Positions 10,045-19,427 of a DNA stretch of 64,000 nucleotides are shown here, piece after piece. The stretch is from Reichenbachiella sp. Its GTDB lineage: Bacteria; Bacteroidota; Bacteroidia; Cytophagales; Cyclobacteriaceae. The position numbers and the translations under genes were made by a program. The notes below the pieces were generated by a model. The model was not told the origin of the DNA. It did no database searches and saw only the letters and a program-made list of their open reading frames with translations. Positions within the stretch are counted from its first letter, which is position 1. Each line of letters opens with the position of its first letter. Location: contig NZ_JAWPMM010000001.1 in the NCBI RefSeq assembly GCF_033344935.1, positions 4,367,501 through 4,431,500 of the forward strand, given 5' to 3'.

Positions 10045-12171
10045 TTATTTATTATCCTGCTCAAGCGCCTCTATTCTTTCCAATAGGCCTTTGTTAGCCT
10101 TCATCATTTGCTCATTCTCGACTTGCATTTGAATCATGTACAAGGTGAGTTCCTCAATCTTCTGGAGGAGAAGCCTGTTCATCTCACCTACTTGCACACC
10201 ATTTTTTTCTACATCGGCAGCTGACGGGATTTCAGGTAAGTGCTTGTTTTCCTTAATAAAGGAAGCTGTTTCCTTAAGGCTTGGTAAATCATAGGATTCT
10301 TCAAATACGTAATCGGGCCAGTCTGCCTGCAAATCAATGGTAACTTCCTCTACAATCATATCTCCTGCAATGGCCATCTTAAACCCACGAGTATCATTAA
10401 CTCCAATGCCTACATTGCCTCCTACATAGCCAATATCAGCACCTGTTTCATCCCACAAACTTGATTTCAAAGGAGAGCCATCAGACATCACATAGTTTGC
10501 TGCCATAATTGTGCCCACGACTTCCAGTGCTTCTGCTGGTTCATCTGTAGTGCCAATACCAATTTTACCTTGTACGGTTAGTTTGTTGCTTATTGTAGCA
10601 TTGTCTGCAACATGAATAGTTGCAGACTCCAGTGTTTGTGCCATTACTTTTTCTGATGCTTTAATATTTCCGGCTACTTCCAGTTTTTCTGTTGGAGCCT
10701 CAACACCGACTCCCAACTGGCCTAATACAATTGAATTTTGAGCAACATTTGAATTGCCCTCCACATTAAAGTCACCATTGACTGACATCGATTCAGTATT
10801 CAGGTTCTTTGCTGTGAGACTTTCGCTGATTACGGCATTACCTGCTACTTCCAATTTCTCTACAGGAGCAGTAACACCAACTCCTAGATTGCCTCCCAGA
10901 TTAACATTGTTGGTCACCGATAGATGATCAGAAACCTCTGCTTTAGCAACATGAACTTCTGTGCCAATGAGTTTCTCCGTCGCCTTAATGTTTCCGGCTA
11001 CTTCCAGTTTTTCTGTTGGAGCCTCAACACCTACACCTAATTGTCCGCCTACAAATGAGTTTTGAGCCACTGATGAATTGCCAGCCACGTTAAAATCACC
11101 CGTTAGATCGATTTGCTCTGCCGATAAAGATTGCGAGGTAATATTGCCGCTTATTACTGCGTTGCCTTCGATCTCCATTTTTTCCGCTGGATTCTCAACG
11201 CCAATCCCAAGATTACCTCCGATGTTTGCATCGTTAACTACACTTAACCGATCTGAGAAGTCTGCACTTACAGCCTCTATACTAGTAGCAGTTACTTTCT
11301 CTGTAGCTTTGACATTACCTGCTACTTCTAATTTTTCACTTGGTGATTCCACACCAATACCCATGTTCCCATCAAGTATCAGTTGATTGGCAATATGGAC
11401 CTGATCAGAAAAATCTCCTCCTTCAGCCTCAAGCTTTGTAGCTGAGATGGTATCTGACACTTTAGCGTTTCCTGCTACTTCTAGTTTCTCGACTGGCTCT
11501 GCTACACCAATTCCGACCAATCCATCGACCTTTAGATTTTGACCTACTACAACATTCCCCTGAAAACTACCATCGGTTGTGGAAAGGGTTTCTGACACTA
11601 AATCCTTACCCGTTATCGTTTCACTTACCTTTGCATTTCCAGCTACATCTAATCTTTCCGAAGGGTTCGTTATACCAAGCCCAACAAAACCCTTGCCATC
11701 CAACACTGTGATGTGCGTATTTCCATTGGTCTGTAGCTCCAAATTTCGATTGCCATAAGTGCCAATGGCTCCATCTACCTGTAAAGATCTGTTTAGTACA
11801 AACTTCGACATGTTGGTATGTAAGTGAACTGATTGACCATCTTGCGGCCCTAAATCTAACCAACCATGTTCTGTATTTACTCTTAAGGCACCTCCTGTAC
11901 TGCTACCTCTGACAGATCCATTGATATGCAAACGTTCTTGTGGATTGGTAATATCCATGCCTATGTAACCATTGGTATTCAGTACCGTAATTCTGGTTGA
12001 CTGATTGGTTTGCAACACCAGATTCTTACCTCCTGCAGAACTAATGTTCCCATCGACAAGAAGGTTCTTTTTGATCAAGTGATCATTTGGTCCGGATTTA
12101 TCCTTCCCATTTTGAGCGTTGGAAGTGAAGGCTACGGCTAATAAAAGGGCAAAAAGAGCAAATCGATTCAT
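10045..12171 (-). CDS. Secreted tail-fibre-like repeat protein
   Basis: This 708-residue protein has a signal peptide (FALFALLLAVAFTSNA) and about ten imperfect repeats with the pattern GxGVxxPxEKLEVAGNxK, of the type seen in phage tail fibres and in many Bacteroidota surface proteins. The C-terminus has LPSLKETASFIKENKHLPEI, then a coiled coil from about residue 655 (MNRLLLQKIEELTLYMIQMQ), which suggests a trimeric fibre. No peptidase S74 chaperone domain is evident. It is the first gene of the RHS operon, 36 nt before the SpvB/RHS start, so it may be an adhesin or fibre used with the toxin, an inference from position. Confidence 0.75.
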   Translation of the reverse strand: MNRFALFALLLAVAFTSNAQNGKDKSGPNDHLIKKNLLVDGNISSAGGKNLVLQTNQSTRITVLNTNGYIGMDITNPQERLHINGSVRGSSTGGALRVNTEHGWLDLGPQDGQSVHLHTNMSKFVLNRSLQVDGAIGTYGNRNLELQTNGNTHITVLDGKGFVGLGITNPSERLDVAGNAKVSETITGKDLVSETLSTTDGSFQGNVVVGQNLKVDGLVGIGVAEPVEKLEVAGNAKVSDTISATKLEAEGGDFSDQVHIANQLILDGNMGIGVESPSEKLEVAGNVKATEKVTATSIEAVSADFSDRLSVVNDANIGGNLGIGVENPAEKMEIEGNAVISGNITSQSLSAEQIDLTGDFNVAGNSSVAQNSFVGGQLGVGVEAPTEKLEVAGNIKATEKLIGTEVHVAKAEVSDHLSVTNNVNLGGNLGVGVTAPVEKLEVAGNAVISESLTAKNLNTESMSVNGDFNVEGNSNVAQNSIVLGQLGVGVEAPTEKLEVAGNIKASEKVMAQTLESATIHVADNATISNKLTVQGKIGIGTTDEPAEALEVVGTIMAANYVMSDGSPLKSSLWDETGADIGYVGGNVGIGVNDTRGFKMAIAGDMIVEEVTIDLQADWPDYVFEESYDLPSLKETASFIKENKHLPEIPSAADVEKNGVQVGEMNRLLLQKIEELTLYMIQMQVENEQMMKANKGLLERIEALEQDNK
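10667..11031. repeat. 41-bp identical direct repeats within the fibre gene
   Basis: Positions 10667-10707 and 10991-11031 are identical over 41 bp and sit 324 bp apart, exactly 108 codons. They encode the same part of two fibre repeats, while flanking copies have diverged. This points to recent in-frame duplication or gene conversion and is a substrate for length change. Confidence 0.8.
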
Positions 12172-12982
12172 AGTTATCTCATTGTTAAATTGATGTCAAA
12201 TGGTCAAAACCACTTGTTAATAATTATGTTTTTGTGATCAATATTTTATTTCAATTAGGTCAATATTTCAACGCAAGAAGAGAGACCCTCTTCATGAGAA
12301 AACACGTTAAAAAACATAACGGAACTTGAAATTCGGATTTAGACTTTAAAAAACGCAAACCATTTTTTAATCCTAAAGCCTCTAAGGTGGGATAATTGAT
12401 TCGTTTGAGATTGCATACAGCAATTCTACGAACCAGGTTAGGTTTAATCATGTGCAATACGGTATAGTTCAAAAGTTACTTTTTGTGTTAATAAATACTA
12501 CACCATTCCTTTCTCTCCAATGGCGTTAAAGTAACTTTCCTCAAAAACTGCTGGCGCGATGATAGAAACAGAATTTTATTTGACCAAAATATCAAACCTA
12601 AATTGGCCAAACTTCTTAAGTTATTAATACCCATTCTTTGGTGAATGCAAATTAACTATTCAAATTGTTGTATTGTTTGCGTCAACACTGCACTCGCTTT
12701 TGGACTTTGTACCCATGTTGTACCGGTATATAGTAAACTGACAATAAAACCATATAAATCAGGTAATTACATCAACAGGTTTGAATCCTGACAAGACTTA
12801 AACTTATCCTATGTCTTTTTATTAGGTTTATAGAATTCTATAGGGATGTCTGTCTTTATAAGTTCTATTCCTTGAGGCCTAATTCTATGAAATAGATAAT
12901 ACATTCTAATGGACTTATAGATATAGAATACCTTATAAAATTCGTGAATAAAAAAGTTAAGAAGTTTGCAGCAAGCTTCCTT
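12172..12982. other. 811-bp AT-rich intergenic region with palindromes
   Basis: No convincing gene was found. A 70-codon minus-strand frame at 12260-12472 lacks recognisable features. Two copies of a near-palindrome, AAAGTTACTTT (12472-12482) and AAAGTAACTTT (12528-12538), form an 11-bp inverted repeat. A perfect 14-bp palindrome, TATAGAATTCTATA, is at 12829-12842, followed by several scattered ATTCTAT/ATAGAAT motifs up to about 12930. The region separates the RHS operon from the ion channel gene and may hold the operon's regulatory sites, though no clear TAnnTTTG promoter was seen before 12171. Confidence 0.5.
12950..12979 (-). terminator. Probable intrinsic terminator of the ion channel gene
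   Basis: Just past the stop codon the minus strand reads GAAGCTT, loop GCTGC, AAACTTC (12979-12961; seven pairs with one G-T), followed by a T-rich run ending near 12950. Confidence 0.5.
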
Positions 12983-14887
12983 TTAATCTTCTGATAGTAC
13001 AATAATTTCGTCTCTTTCCGTCAGTTCTATCATTTCTGACTTCTTAGGATTGACGACGACACCGTAAGCTTGATTAGGGTCTTTACTCTTAGCAAGTACT
13101 CTATAGCCTAAGGCTACTTCATTCTTGCGTGCCGCAGATTCAAGTATGGTATAGAAGTTGACTGGCTCACCTATCGCTACATACTCCGTAGCAGGTTTAA
13201 TGTAAATTTCAGACCCATCTGCATCAAACAAGTCCTCGAATACACGCATCAAGAATTTGTTTTCTGAAACCTGAGTCATCAGCAAACTGAGTAATTTATC
13301 ACTTACGATAAAGTCATCGGCACTGGTGATATCAGCCAACAATCGATTTTTCATATCGATCATTTCACTCACTAGATTCAAGTGCTTTTCTGTTCGCTCA
13401 GCAATACTTCTGATATGCAGAAGTGTAATTAGTGTCTGAGCATCCGCCTCTTGAACAGGGAAATGCTGTTCGTAACAAAGCAAAATAATATAGTCAAAGT
13501 TAGGTATTTCAAGTTTTTCAAGTGTCTCGCGATCTGTAGTCTCGGCACGCTTAAATTCAACCGTTAAGTTCTTCAAGGTTGGTTTCAACCGTTGAATGAC
13601 TGTCACTGGATCCTCAAACTTGGAAACAACCTTTACGGTAGATCCAAATGGTGCGTAATGATCTAGCTCACGAATGATATTTTTAGCTCTGTCATTCCAA
13701 CCGATAATTAGAATCTGCTCTTCATTAGTTTCTTCTTCGGGTCTTTCTAGCAATCTATCACTTTCAATAAGGTAATCGGTCAATCCAGATGGCACTAACG
13801 TATCATCATCCTCAGTGATACCAATTACCTGATCACCTTCATTGAAAACAGTATCCATTGGAGGGTTGATCGCAACCGTTCCATCAGCAAACTGCAATCC
13901 CATAATCGCTGAGTCTTCGTAGGCAAAGATGATTTCCCGGAAGGTTCTACCCACCAAAGATGGTTCCTCCATGAAATAAATTTCATCGCCATCGTAGTCC
14001 ATTAATTCTATGTAAACCACACTCAAACCAGACTGTCTACTGGTCTGCACCATGATTCTAGAAATAAAATCATCAGACAAAATGAGCTCTACCTCATCCT
14101 GACCTACCATTTTAGCTACTTCATAGTTCTTACTATCTTGAATTTCCGCTGTAATATGATATGGCTCTTTTCTTCTCTTTGGGTTGGTTACAATCGCTAC
14201 AATTGTTTTTATAATTTGCGAATCAGAATTTTCATTGTCTTTGTCCAAAACAATAATAGACTTCGACTGGAATGGATTGGCAATGTAGATATCATCAATA
14301 TCAATCGGGCTACCCGTACGGCAGATCACTCTGGTATTTGCTGTGTCACCTACTTTCAGACGAATTTCATCTTCCATTTCCACCTTATCTCTTTCGGCAA
14401 GGATAACAATCACTCCCTCTTTCAGGTTTTCATTAGCTTCTACCAACTCAGAGATAATGGTAAATATTTTTGACGACCAGCCTAAGATCAAGGTATGATC
14501 CTTCTCAATTACAAATGACCTTCCCTTTCTCAGGTCTTCCAGCTTAGTCAAAATACCATTCGATACCAGACCGATCAATGTAGAAAGTACAACTACACCG
14601 ACCAAAGTAACAGCTAGTAGGTAAACCCTTAGGGCCCAGCCACCAGTGGTATTTCCTAAGGTACCTGGATCCAACATGTGAATCATATTTTGCCAAAGAG
14701 ACTCTGGGTAGCCAATACTCTGGCCTGCTTCTACTTCAAATCCAGTCATTACCAAAATAACTGCAAGAATGACTACAAGAATAAGAGTCAAGATCCCCAG
14801 TCCTCCGATCAGAGTCATGGTACCTTTTGACACATAATTATCAAATTGATATTTGAGCTTAGCAATTAGAGAAGAGCTATTATTCAT
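12983..14887 (-). CDS. CASTOR/POLLUX-type ion channel with RCK-like domains
   Basis: The 634-residue protein has two membrane segments, about residues 24-47 (TLIGGLGILTLILVVILAV) and 85-108. The loop between them holds a pore-like segment with MLDPGTLGNTTGG. Long cytoplasmic nucleotide-binding-like domains follow, with HTLILGWSSKIF near 130 and EQILIIGWNDRAKNIIREL near 395, as in RCK/TrkA-N units. This matches bacterial relatives of the plant nuclear channels CASTOR and POLLUX. The ion is uncertain; K+ or Ca2+ are the usual proposals. It is a single-gene unit with its own terminator. Confidence 0.85.
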   Translation of the reverse strand: MNNSSSLIAKLKYQFDNYVSKGTMTLIGGLGILTLILVVILAVILVMTGFEVEAGQSIGYPESLWQNMIHMLDPGTLGNTTGGWALRVYLLAVTLVGVVVLSTLIGLVSNGILTKLEDLRKGRSFVIEKDHTLILGWSSKIFTIISELVEANENLKEGVIVILAERDKVEMEDEIRLKVGDTANTRVICRTGSPIDIDDIYIANPFQSKSIIVLDKDNENSDSQIIKTIVAIVTNPKRRKEPYHITAEIQDSKNYEVAKMVGQDEVELILSDDFISRIMVQTSRQSGLSVVYIELMDYDGDEIYFMEEPSLVGRTFREIIFAYEDSAIMGLQFADGTVAINPPMDTVFNEGDQVIGITEDDDTLVPSGLTDYLIESDRLLERPEEETNEEQILIIGWNDRAKNIIRELDHYAPFGSTVKVVSKFEDPVTVIQRLKPTLKNLTVEFKRAETTDRETLEKLEIPNFDYIILLCYEQHFPVQEADAQTLITLLHIRSIAERTEKHLNLVSEMIDMKNRLLADITSADDFIVSDKLLSLLMTQVSENKFLMRVFEDLFDADGSEIYIKPATEYVAIGEPVNFYTILESAARKNEVALGYRVLAKSKDPNQAYGVVVNPKKSEMIELTERDEIIVLSED

Positions 14888-15079
14888 TGATTCAGGTCGT
14901 AGCTAAATTAAATCTTATTCATTTGGAATAGCGGCCGAAAAATTGATCTCTGTAAGATAAAATTTTTCAGCTTATTTGGGCAAAAATAATCCAATAATGG
15001 AAAAACAACTGTTTTATACCGATTATATATCCACAGTTTAGGGGTGAAATTCTCACCTCCGCTTGAATTGGCGAAATTA

Positions 15080-15107
15080 TTGATTGATTCAAATGTTTTT
15101 ATCTTCG
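15080..15107 (+). promoter_or_regulatory. Candidate promoter for the 15124 gene
   Basis: TTG at 15080-15082 and TATCTTCG at 15100-15107 (one mismatch to TAnnTTTG) are 17 bp apart. Transcription would start near 15114, close to the ATG at 15124. Confidence 0.4.
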
Positions 15108-15123
15108 TACAAGAATCTTGAAA

Positions 15124-15828
15124 ATGTCAAAATCCCAATTCTTCCCAAGAAAAATGAACCAATGGATTATTCACAGTCTAAGTTTGTTAATCCTTTGGAC
15201 ACTTAGTCAGAATGCCAATGCCCAAAGCTATTCGCTGAAGATTAGTCCTGTATCTTTTACAATCGAAGAACAAAGTTTAAATGGGTATACGACCACCTTC
15301 ACTCAACCTTACAAAGAGGTGAAAAAAGAATGGTGGAGATATGTAAATGCCAGAACTATTATTTTCAACAAAAAAACTCACTTGGTGCTAACGGTTCCTG
15401 CGAAAGGAAAAGAGACGAATGAACCGCTTCAATTCATTTCTCAACTCACCGAACAAAAAGACAAAAAAAAATCAATCCTGAGAGTGGCATTGGTCAAAGA
15501 TGGAATTCCTAAGGATCAGTTGACCGAACTGGACAAGCAAGTGAGGTATCTATTGAAAGATTTTAAAGTAGACTACTTTACCACGTTAGTCCAGGAAAAA
15601 ATTGATATTCAGGAACTAACAGTCAAGAAAATCAGTCGAGAAATGGATGAGTACCTTCTAGACAATAGCAAACTCCAACTACGGATAGAAAAAAAGCCAG
15701 AAGAGAAAAATGAATTGGCACAAAAGCTGAAAACTAATACCGGTGAAATAGAAAAACTACAGGCCAGACTGACTTCCAGTCAAAAAAAACTTGCTCAATA
15801 TAAAGAGGAACTGACCCTCATAAAATGA
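15124..15828 (+). CDS. Secreted coiled-coil hypothetical protein
   Basis: The product is 234 residues from the ATG at 15124. A TTG two codons earlier and an ATG at 15154 are alternatives; I prefer 15124 because it gives the signal peptide a basic n-region (KSQFFPRK) before SLSLLILWTLSQNANAQ. The mature protein is Lys-rich with a beta-type N-terminal half (SYSLKISPVSFTI) and a coiled coil over about the last 60 residues (GEIEKLQARLTSSQKKLAQY). No family is recognised; it is probably periplasmic. Its transcript ends in a strong hairpin shared with the convergent TonB receptor gene. Confidence 0.65.
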   Translation: MSKSQFFPRKMNQWIIHSLSLLILWTLSQNANAQSYSLKISPVSFTIEEQSLNGYTTTFTQPYKEVKKEWWRYVNARTIIFNKKTHLVLTVPAKGKETNEPLQFISQLTEQKDKKKSILRVALVKDGIPKDQLTELDKQVRYLLKDFKVDYFTTLVQEKIDIQELTVKKISREMDEYLLDNSKLQLRIEKKPEEKNELAQKLKTNTGEIEKLQARLTSSQKKLAQYKEELTLIK

Positions 15829-15829
15829 A

Positions 15830-15853
15830 AAAGGCAGCCGTCTGGCTGCCTTT
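15830..15853. terminator. Bidirectional terminator
   Basis: A perfect 10-bp stem, AAAGGCAGCC/GGCTGCCTTT, with a 4-nt GTCT loop lies between the convergent stops at 15828 and 15883, with A/T runs on both sides. Confidence 0.8.
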
Positions 15854-15882
15854 ATGCTCTTGATTAATCTTACTTACTAACC

Positions 15883-18693
15883 TTAAAAAGTGTAAGTATA
15901 TTTTAGTTGAAATAATCGGCCTGGCTTATACAAAGAGAATAGCTCCTCTTCGTTTCCAAATTTATAAACCTGCTGTTTTTCTGAATTCAATATATTTTTA
16001 GCTGTAAAGCTCACTTGAGAATTTGCTTCTTCTCCGAAAGTCTTCGATACTTTTAGATTCAAACTTTGGAATGGTTTAGTGTAAACATCAGGTACATTAG
16101 AAGTACCAATGAACGTGATAGTCTCTCCTTGTACATTGTATGATAAGTTGGCATTCAGTCCCAACAATCTGTTATCATAGTTCAAATAACCATTGACAAC
16201 ATATGGAGATTGTCCACTCATATCACGATATTGATTTACCCCTTCATCTGTTCCTTTGTATTCCACTTCACTATCGTATTCTGTCTGCCCTTCTTCATTA
16301 ACTGCTACAGTCTTACGATTCACTTTTGAAATCACATAAGAGAAGTTACCTCCTAAGGAAAGATTTTCAAGAGATGAACTTATCATGCCTAAATTCTTTC
16401 GAACTTCGATCTCAGATCCATATACTGTTGCCTCTCCAACGTTTCTTGGCTTCAATTGGCCAGGACTGTTTGGAAAGAAAACTAAGGCTATGTGATCGGT
16501 AAAATCTTTGTAGAAAAAAGAAACTGAGAACATTTCACTTGCCGTGAAGAAGTACTCCCATCTCAAATCATAATTTAAGATTTCGGCTTGTTTGATATCA
16601 AGGTTTCCTGAAAATCTGATTCTAGTAATAGGATCTTCAATAAAAGCTGAAGACTTCTCTTTGAATGATGGCCTAGCCAAAGTCTTATTAAATGATCCTC
16701 TTAAATTCATATCATCTCTAAGGGCATATACCAAACTCACAGATGGAAGAAAGTTAGTTTCGTTTAATGTCTTAGTGTTATCCTCTAATTGCTCGGTACC
16801 ATCCTCGTTCAAACGAACACCTGAATAAAACATATTAGCGTTTTCAACTCTCACACCATAGATCGATTTCAACTTTGGGGTCATTTGCATTTCATTCATC
16901 AAATAAGCCGCGAATATGTTCTGACGACCTTCATAGTCATTATAGGCATTGCTATTATCTTGAATATACAAACCATCTGGATTACTTGATGAATATAAAT
17001 TTTCTTCCACCAAAAGATCATTCGGATCAAGTGACTCTACATCAAAAGCAGATATCGGCTCATACGCATAGTTATTTACATCAAATTCTCTATTTCGGAA
17101 AGACATTAAACCTCCCGCTTTTAGCTTGTTGTTGTCATTTAAGCTATAGGTCAAGTCCGCTTTTAAGCTTTCACTTACTTCATCGAGGCTTCTCCAAAAC
17201 CGGCTAATTCCTCCACCATTTCTAAAAGCTAAATCATCGTCGTCTTCATTGATTCTTGTATCTCTATAATCCGGATCACTCATTTTAGAAAACAACAAAG
17301 AATTAGACCAATCCACTCTCAGCTTACCAAAACTGTGCTTACCATAAGTGATATTGTTAGTCATGGAACGCTGCGTATATCCTAATATGTCGTTATGAAT
17401 TTTAGTTGGATTATTTAGGGAAGTGAAATTCATTTCTCTTGTAAGTGCCGTGGAAACCCCATTTTGAGTATGCAACAACGTTGTCCCAATAGTGTGATTG
17501 TCTGTCTTCGCAGCTAAGGTTGCCAACCCACTCCACAAGATATTCTTCGCACTTAGATCACCAACTGCTGAAAAGTCACGTTCCAAAGCCACTTCACTCG
17601 TCGTTCTATCTTTTTCATATCTCTTTCTTTCAAATCCTTGATAGAAAGTATTGGTGCTTTTATAATTCAAAATAGCATTATAACCCCAGGTTACTTTTTC
17701 TCTTTGTATTTGATTTCTATGCAATACTGATACTCCAACATCCATGAAATTTCTTGAGCGATCCACACCCATCGTTGGATTGAATTTTCTAGTAGTCTCA
17801 GCTACAAAATCATTTGGTAAGGTCGGTATTTCGGTATCCTTAGCGATTGGCAATTCTCTATCACCATTGTCCCAACCTAAAAAATCAGTGCTTGACCCAT
17901 CATAGCTCACATTATTAGATTTGAAATGCATATCTGGGTTATAACCCATAGAAAGAGAAACTGAAGTCGATTTTTCTTCAGGAAATGCTTTGGTTTGAAT
18001 ATCAACCAAACCACCAGCAAAGTCGCCATTTAGATTTGGACTGAACGTCTTATATACCATTACGTTTTCAAGTATGGCCGTTGGAAAGATATCAATCTGT
18101 ACATCGTTTCTATCTGGATCCAAACCGGGCACGATCATACCGTTCATCGAGGTCTTAGTATATCTGTCACCCAAACCTCTTACATAGACATATTTTCCAC
18201 CTTGCACGGTAACACCTGTCACACGATTCATGGCAGAAGACAAATTGCTGTCTCCTACTTTAGTGAATGCGGCAGAAGAAATACCATCTATGGTATTAGC
18301 CGACTTTCTTTGTACCGCCATCAAAGCCACTTCGTTGTCTCTGATTTGCTCCGCTGTTACCACAACAGCTTCTAATTGCTGCACATCTTCTGAAAGGGTA
18401 ATATTGAGGTTAGTTACTTCTCCTTCCACGATCACCACACCTTCTATGGTTTGTGGTTGATAAGAAACAAACTGAACCATAATATTATGAGTACCTGGCG
18501 CTAATGCCAGTGAGAAGTTACCATCGAAATCGGCAACTGAACCTTGAGTGGTTCCTTGCTTAGTGACAGTAGCCCCAAATAGTCCTTCACCATTTGACCC
18601 ATCAATAATCTGTCCTCTTAAAAATCCTTGTTGCGCCAATGATAAAGTTGCAGCGCCAATGATTAATCCTAATGTTAATAATACCTTGTTCAT
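15883..18693 (-). CDS. TonB-dependent outer-membrane receptor
   Basis: The 936-residue protein has a signal peptide (LLTLGLIIGAATLSLA), then a CarboxypepD_reg-like domain (residues ~22-110: LRGQIIDGSNGEGLFGATV, with SVADFDGNF). The plug domain follows (QLEAVVVTAEQIRD; YVYVRGLGDRYTKTSMNG) and then a beta-barrel ending in an aromatic residue (LKYTYTF). It imports an unknown ligand using TonB energy. The plug with VRGLGDRY is typical of the Oar-like receptors that occur with a beta-helix lipoprotein, which is the neighbour at 19428-20726. Both genes have 11-bp-period TAACATT-type repeats upstream. A TAGTTTTG -7-like box lies at 18724-18717, without a clear -33. Confidence 0.9.
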   Translation of the reverse strand: MNKVLLTLGLIIGAATLSLAQQGFLRGQIIDGSNGEGLFGATVTKQGTTQGSVADFDGNFSLALAPGTHNIMVQFVSYQPQTIEGVVIVEGEVTNLNITLSEDVQQLEAVVVTAEQIRDNEVALMAVQRKSANTIDGISSAAFTKVGDSNLSSAMNRVTGVTVQGGKYVYVRGLGDRYTKTSMNGMIVPGLDPDRNDVQIDIFPTAILENVMVYKTFSPNLNGDFAGGLVDIQTKAFPEEKSTSVSLSMGYNPDMHFKSNNVSYDGSSTDFLGWDNGDRELPIAKDTEIPTLPNDFVAETTRKFNPTMGVDRSRNFMDVGVSVLHRNQIQREKVTWGYNAILNYKSTNTFYQGFERKRYEKDRTTSEVALERDFSAVGDLSAKNILWSGLATLAAKTDNHTIGTTLLHTQNGVSTALTREMNFTSLNNPTKIHNDILGYTQRSMTNNITYGKHSFGKLRVDWSNSLLFSKMSDPDYRDTRINEDDDDLAFRNGGGISRFWRSLDEVSESLKADLTYSLNDNNKLKAGGLMSFRNREFDVNNYAYEPISAFDVESLDPNDLLVEENLYSSSNPDGLYIQDNSNAYNDYEGRQNIFAAYLMNEMQMTPKLKSIYGVRVENANMFYSGVRLNEDGTEQLEDNTKTLNETNFLPSVSLVYALRDDMNLRGSFNKTLARPSFKEKSSAFIEDPITRIRFSGNLDIKQAEILNYDLRWEYFFTASEMFSVSFFYKDFTDHIALVFFPNSPGQLKPRNVGEATVYGSEIEVRKNLGMISSSLENLSLGGNFSYVISKVNRKTVAVNEEGQTEYDSEVEYKGTDEGVNQYRDMSGQSPYVVNGYLNYDNRLLGLNANLSYNVQGETITFIGTSNVPDVYTKPFQSLNLKVSKTFGEEANSQVSFTAKNILNSEKQQVYKFGNEEELFSLYKPGRLFQLKYTYTF

Positions 18694-18799
18694 TTTCTGA
18701 TATTCTAATTTTGATGCAAAACTAGAGCGTCCATATTCTTTGAGTATGTTTATAATTTTATGAAATGGTAAAAAAACAGAAGTGAATAGGAGGCCTAAT

Positions 18800-18817
18800 T
18801 AACATTGAGGTAACATT
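18800..18817. promoter_or_regulatory. PhoB-box-like direct repeat TAACATT-N4-TAACATT
   Basis: Two identical heptamers, 18800-18806 and 18811-18817, have an 11-bp period and lie 107-124 bp before the TonB receptor start. PhoB-family response regulators bind 7-bp direct repeats with 4-bp spacers. A similar box precedes the lipoprotein gene. The regulator is unknown. Confidence 0.35.
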
Positions 18818-18966
18818 AAAATCAGTCCCCAGAGGCCTCAGACCAGAAATCCCATCTATGAGCATTTAAGCCTTCTTAATCGTTTTTTAACGATCGTAAC
18901 ATTGGGTTAAACCCTTCTGCCTTGAATTCTATTATTATTTCAATAATCTATTGGACGAACTAACTT

Positions 18967-19058
18967 TTTGTCATGTCTAAGGTAGCGGTTGGCCTGGGCA
19001 GAGAAAACTTAACATCCTGCCAGCTACTTGCAAGATTTCTGCGCTGCGAAATGACAAA
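18967..19058. repeat. Dispersed intergenic palindromic repeat, copy 1
   Basis: The ends are inverted: TTTGTCAT (18967-18974) and ATGACAAA (19051-19058). Shared blocks with the copy at 35573-35683 are AGAAA, ATCCTGC, CAGCTA, CAAGATTTCT and GCGAAATGAC, in the same order. The length differs by about 20 bp. Confidence 0.65.
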
Positions 19059-19340
19059 TTATGTAGAAAATAATATTAACCAAACATAAATAATACCTGG
19101 TATGATCAAGCTCAGGCTGTCAGGCTTGGGTCTTCTTTTCCCTTGTTGGTGTTGTACAAAAAAAGTATCATTTCGGCTTCCTAGGTCCATGAAAAAAATT
19201 TATGTAGCCATCAGTTTGACAGTCACATAAAAGCAAACCAATAATTAAGCGGTTTGTACATCAAAAGACACCGATCAGAGAAGGGCACAGAAGCAACTCA
19301 GGTTTAGCACTACATCTAACTCATATATCATGCATAATTG

Positions 19341-19376
19341 AAAAACAAAAAGGCCCCGACATTCCTGCCAGAGCCT
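19341..19376 (-). terminator. Terminator of the beta-helix lipoprotein gene
   Basis: On the minus strand an 11-bp stem with G-T pairs, AGGCTCTGGCA / TGTCGGGGCCT (19376-19351), is followed by a run of T. Confidence 0.7.
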
Positions 19377-19427
19377 CTATATTCAGAAAATGATTCTTAA
19401 ATTTCTTTTCCGCTTGCTCAATGTTTC

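Larger units (their letters stand above)
18694..19427. other. 734-bp intergenic region upstream of the TonB receptor gene
   Basis: No gene was found. It holds a TAACATT direct-repeat box (18800-18817), another TAACATT near 18897, a copy of a dispersed palindromic repeat (18967-19058), and the terminator of the beta-helix lipoprotein gene (19341-19376). The rest shows nothing I can name. Confidence 0.6.

Noticed and set aside
961-12171. Prophage or contractile injection cluster, suggested by the tail-fibre-like protein
   Set aside because: No sheath, tube, baseplate, capsid or integrase genes are present; the fibre repeats also occur in ordinary secreted Bacteroidota proteins.
12260-12472. 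70-codon minus-strand frame in the large gap
   Set aside because: No signal, domain or plausible start context; its composition looks like translated AT-rich spacer.
12775-12796. tRNA T-arm-like sequence CAGG-TTTGAAT-CCTG
   Set aside because: No matching acceptor stem, D-arm or anticodon arm could be fitted around it and no CCA follows.
15028-15036. DnaA-box-like ATATCCACA
   Set aside because: One mismatch, isolated, no AT-rich tract or second box close by in a suitable arrangement.
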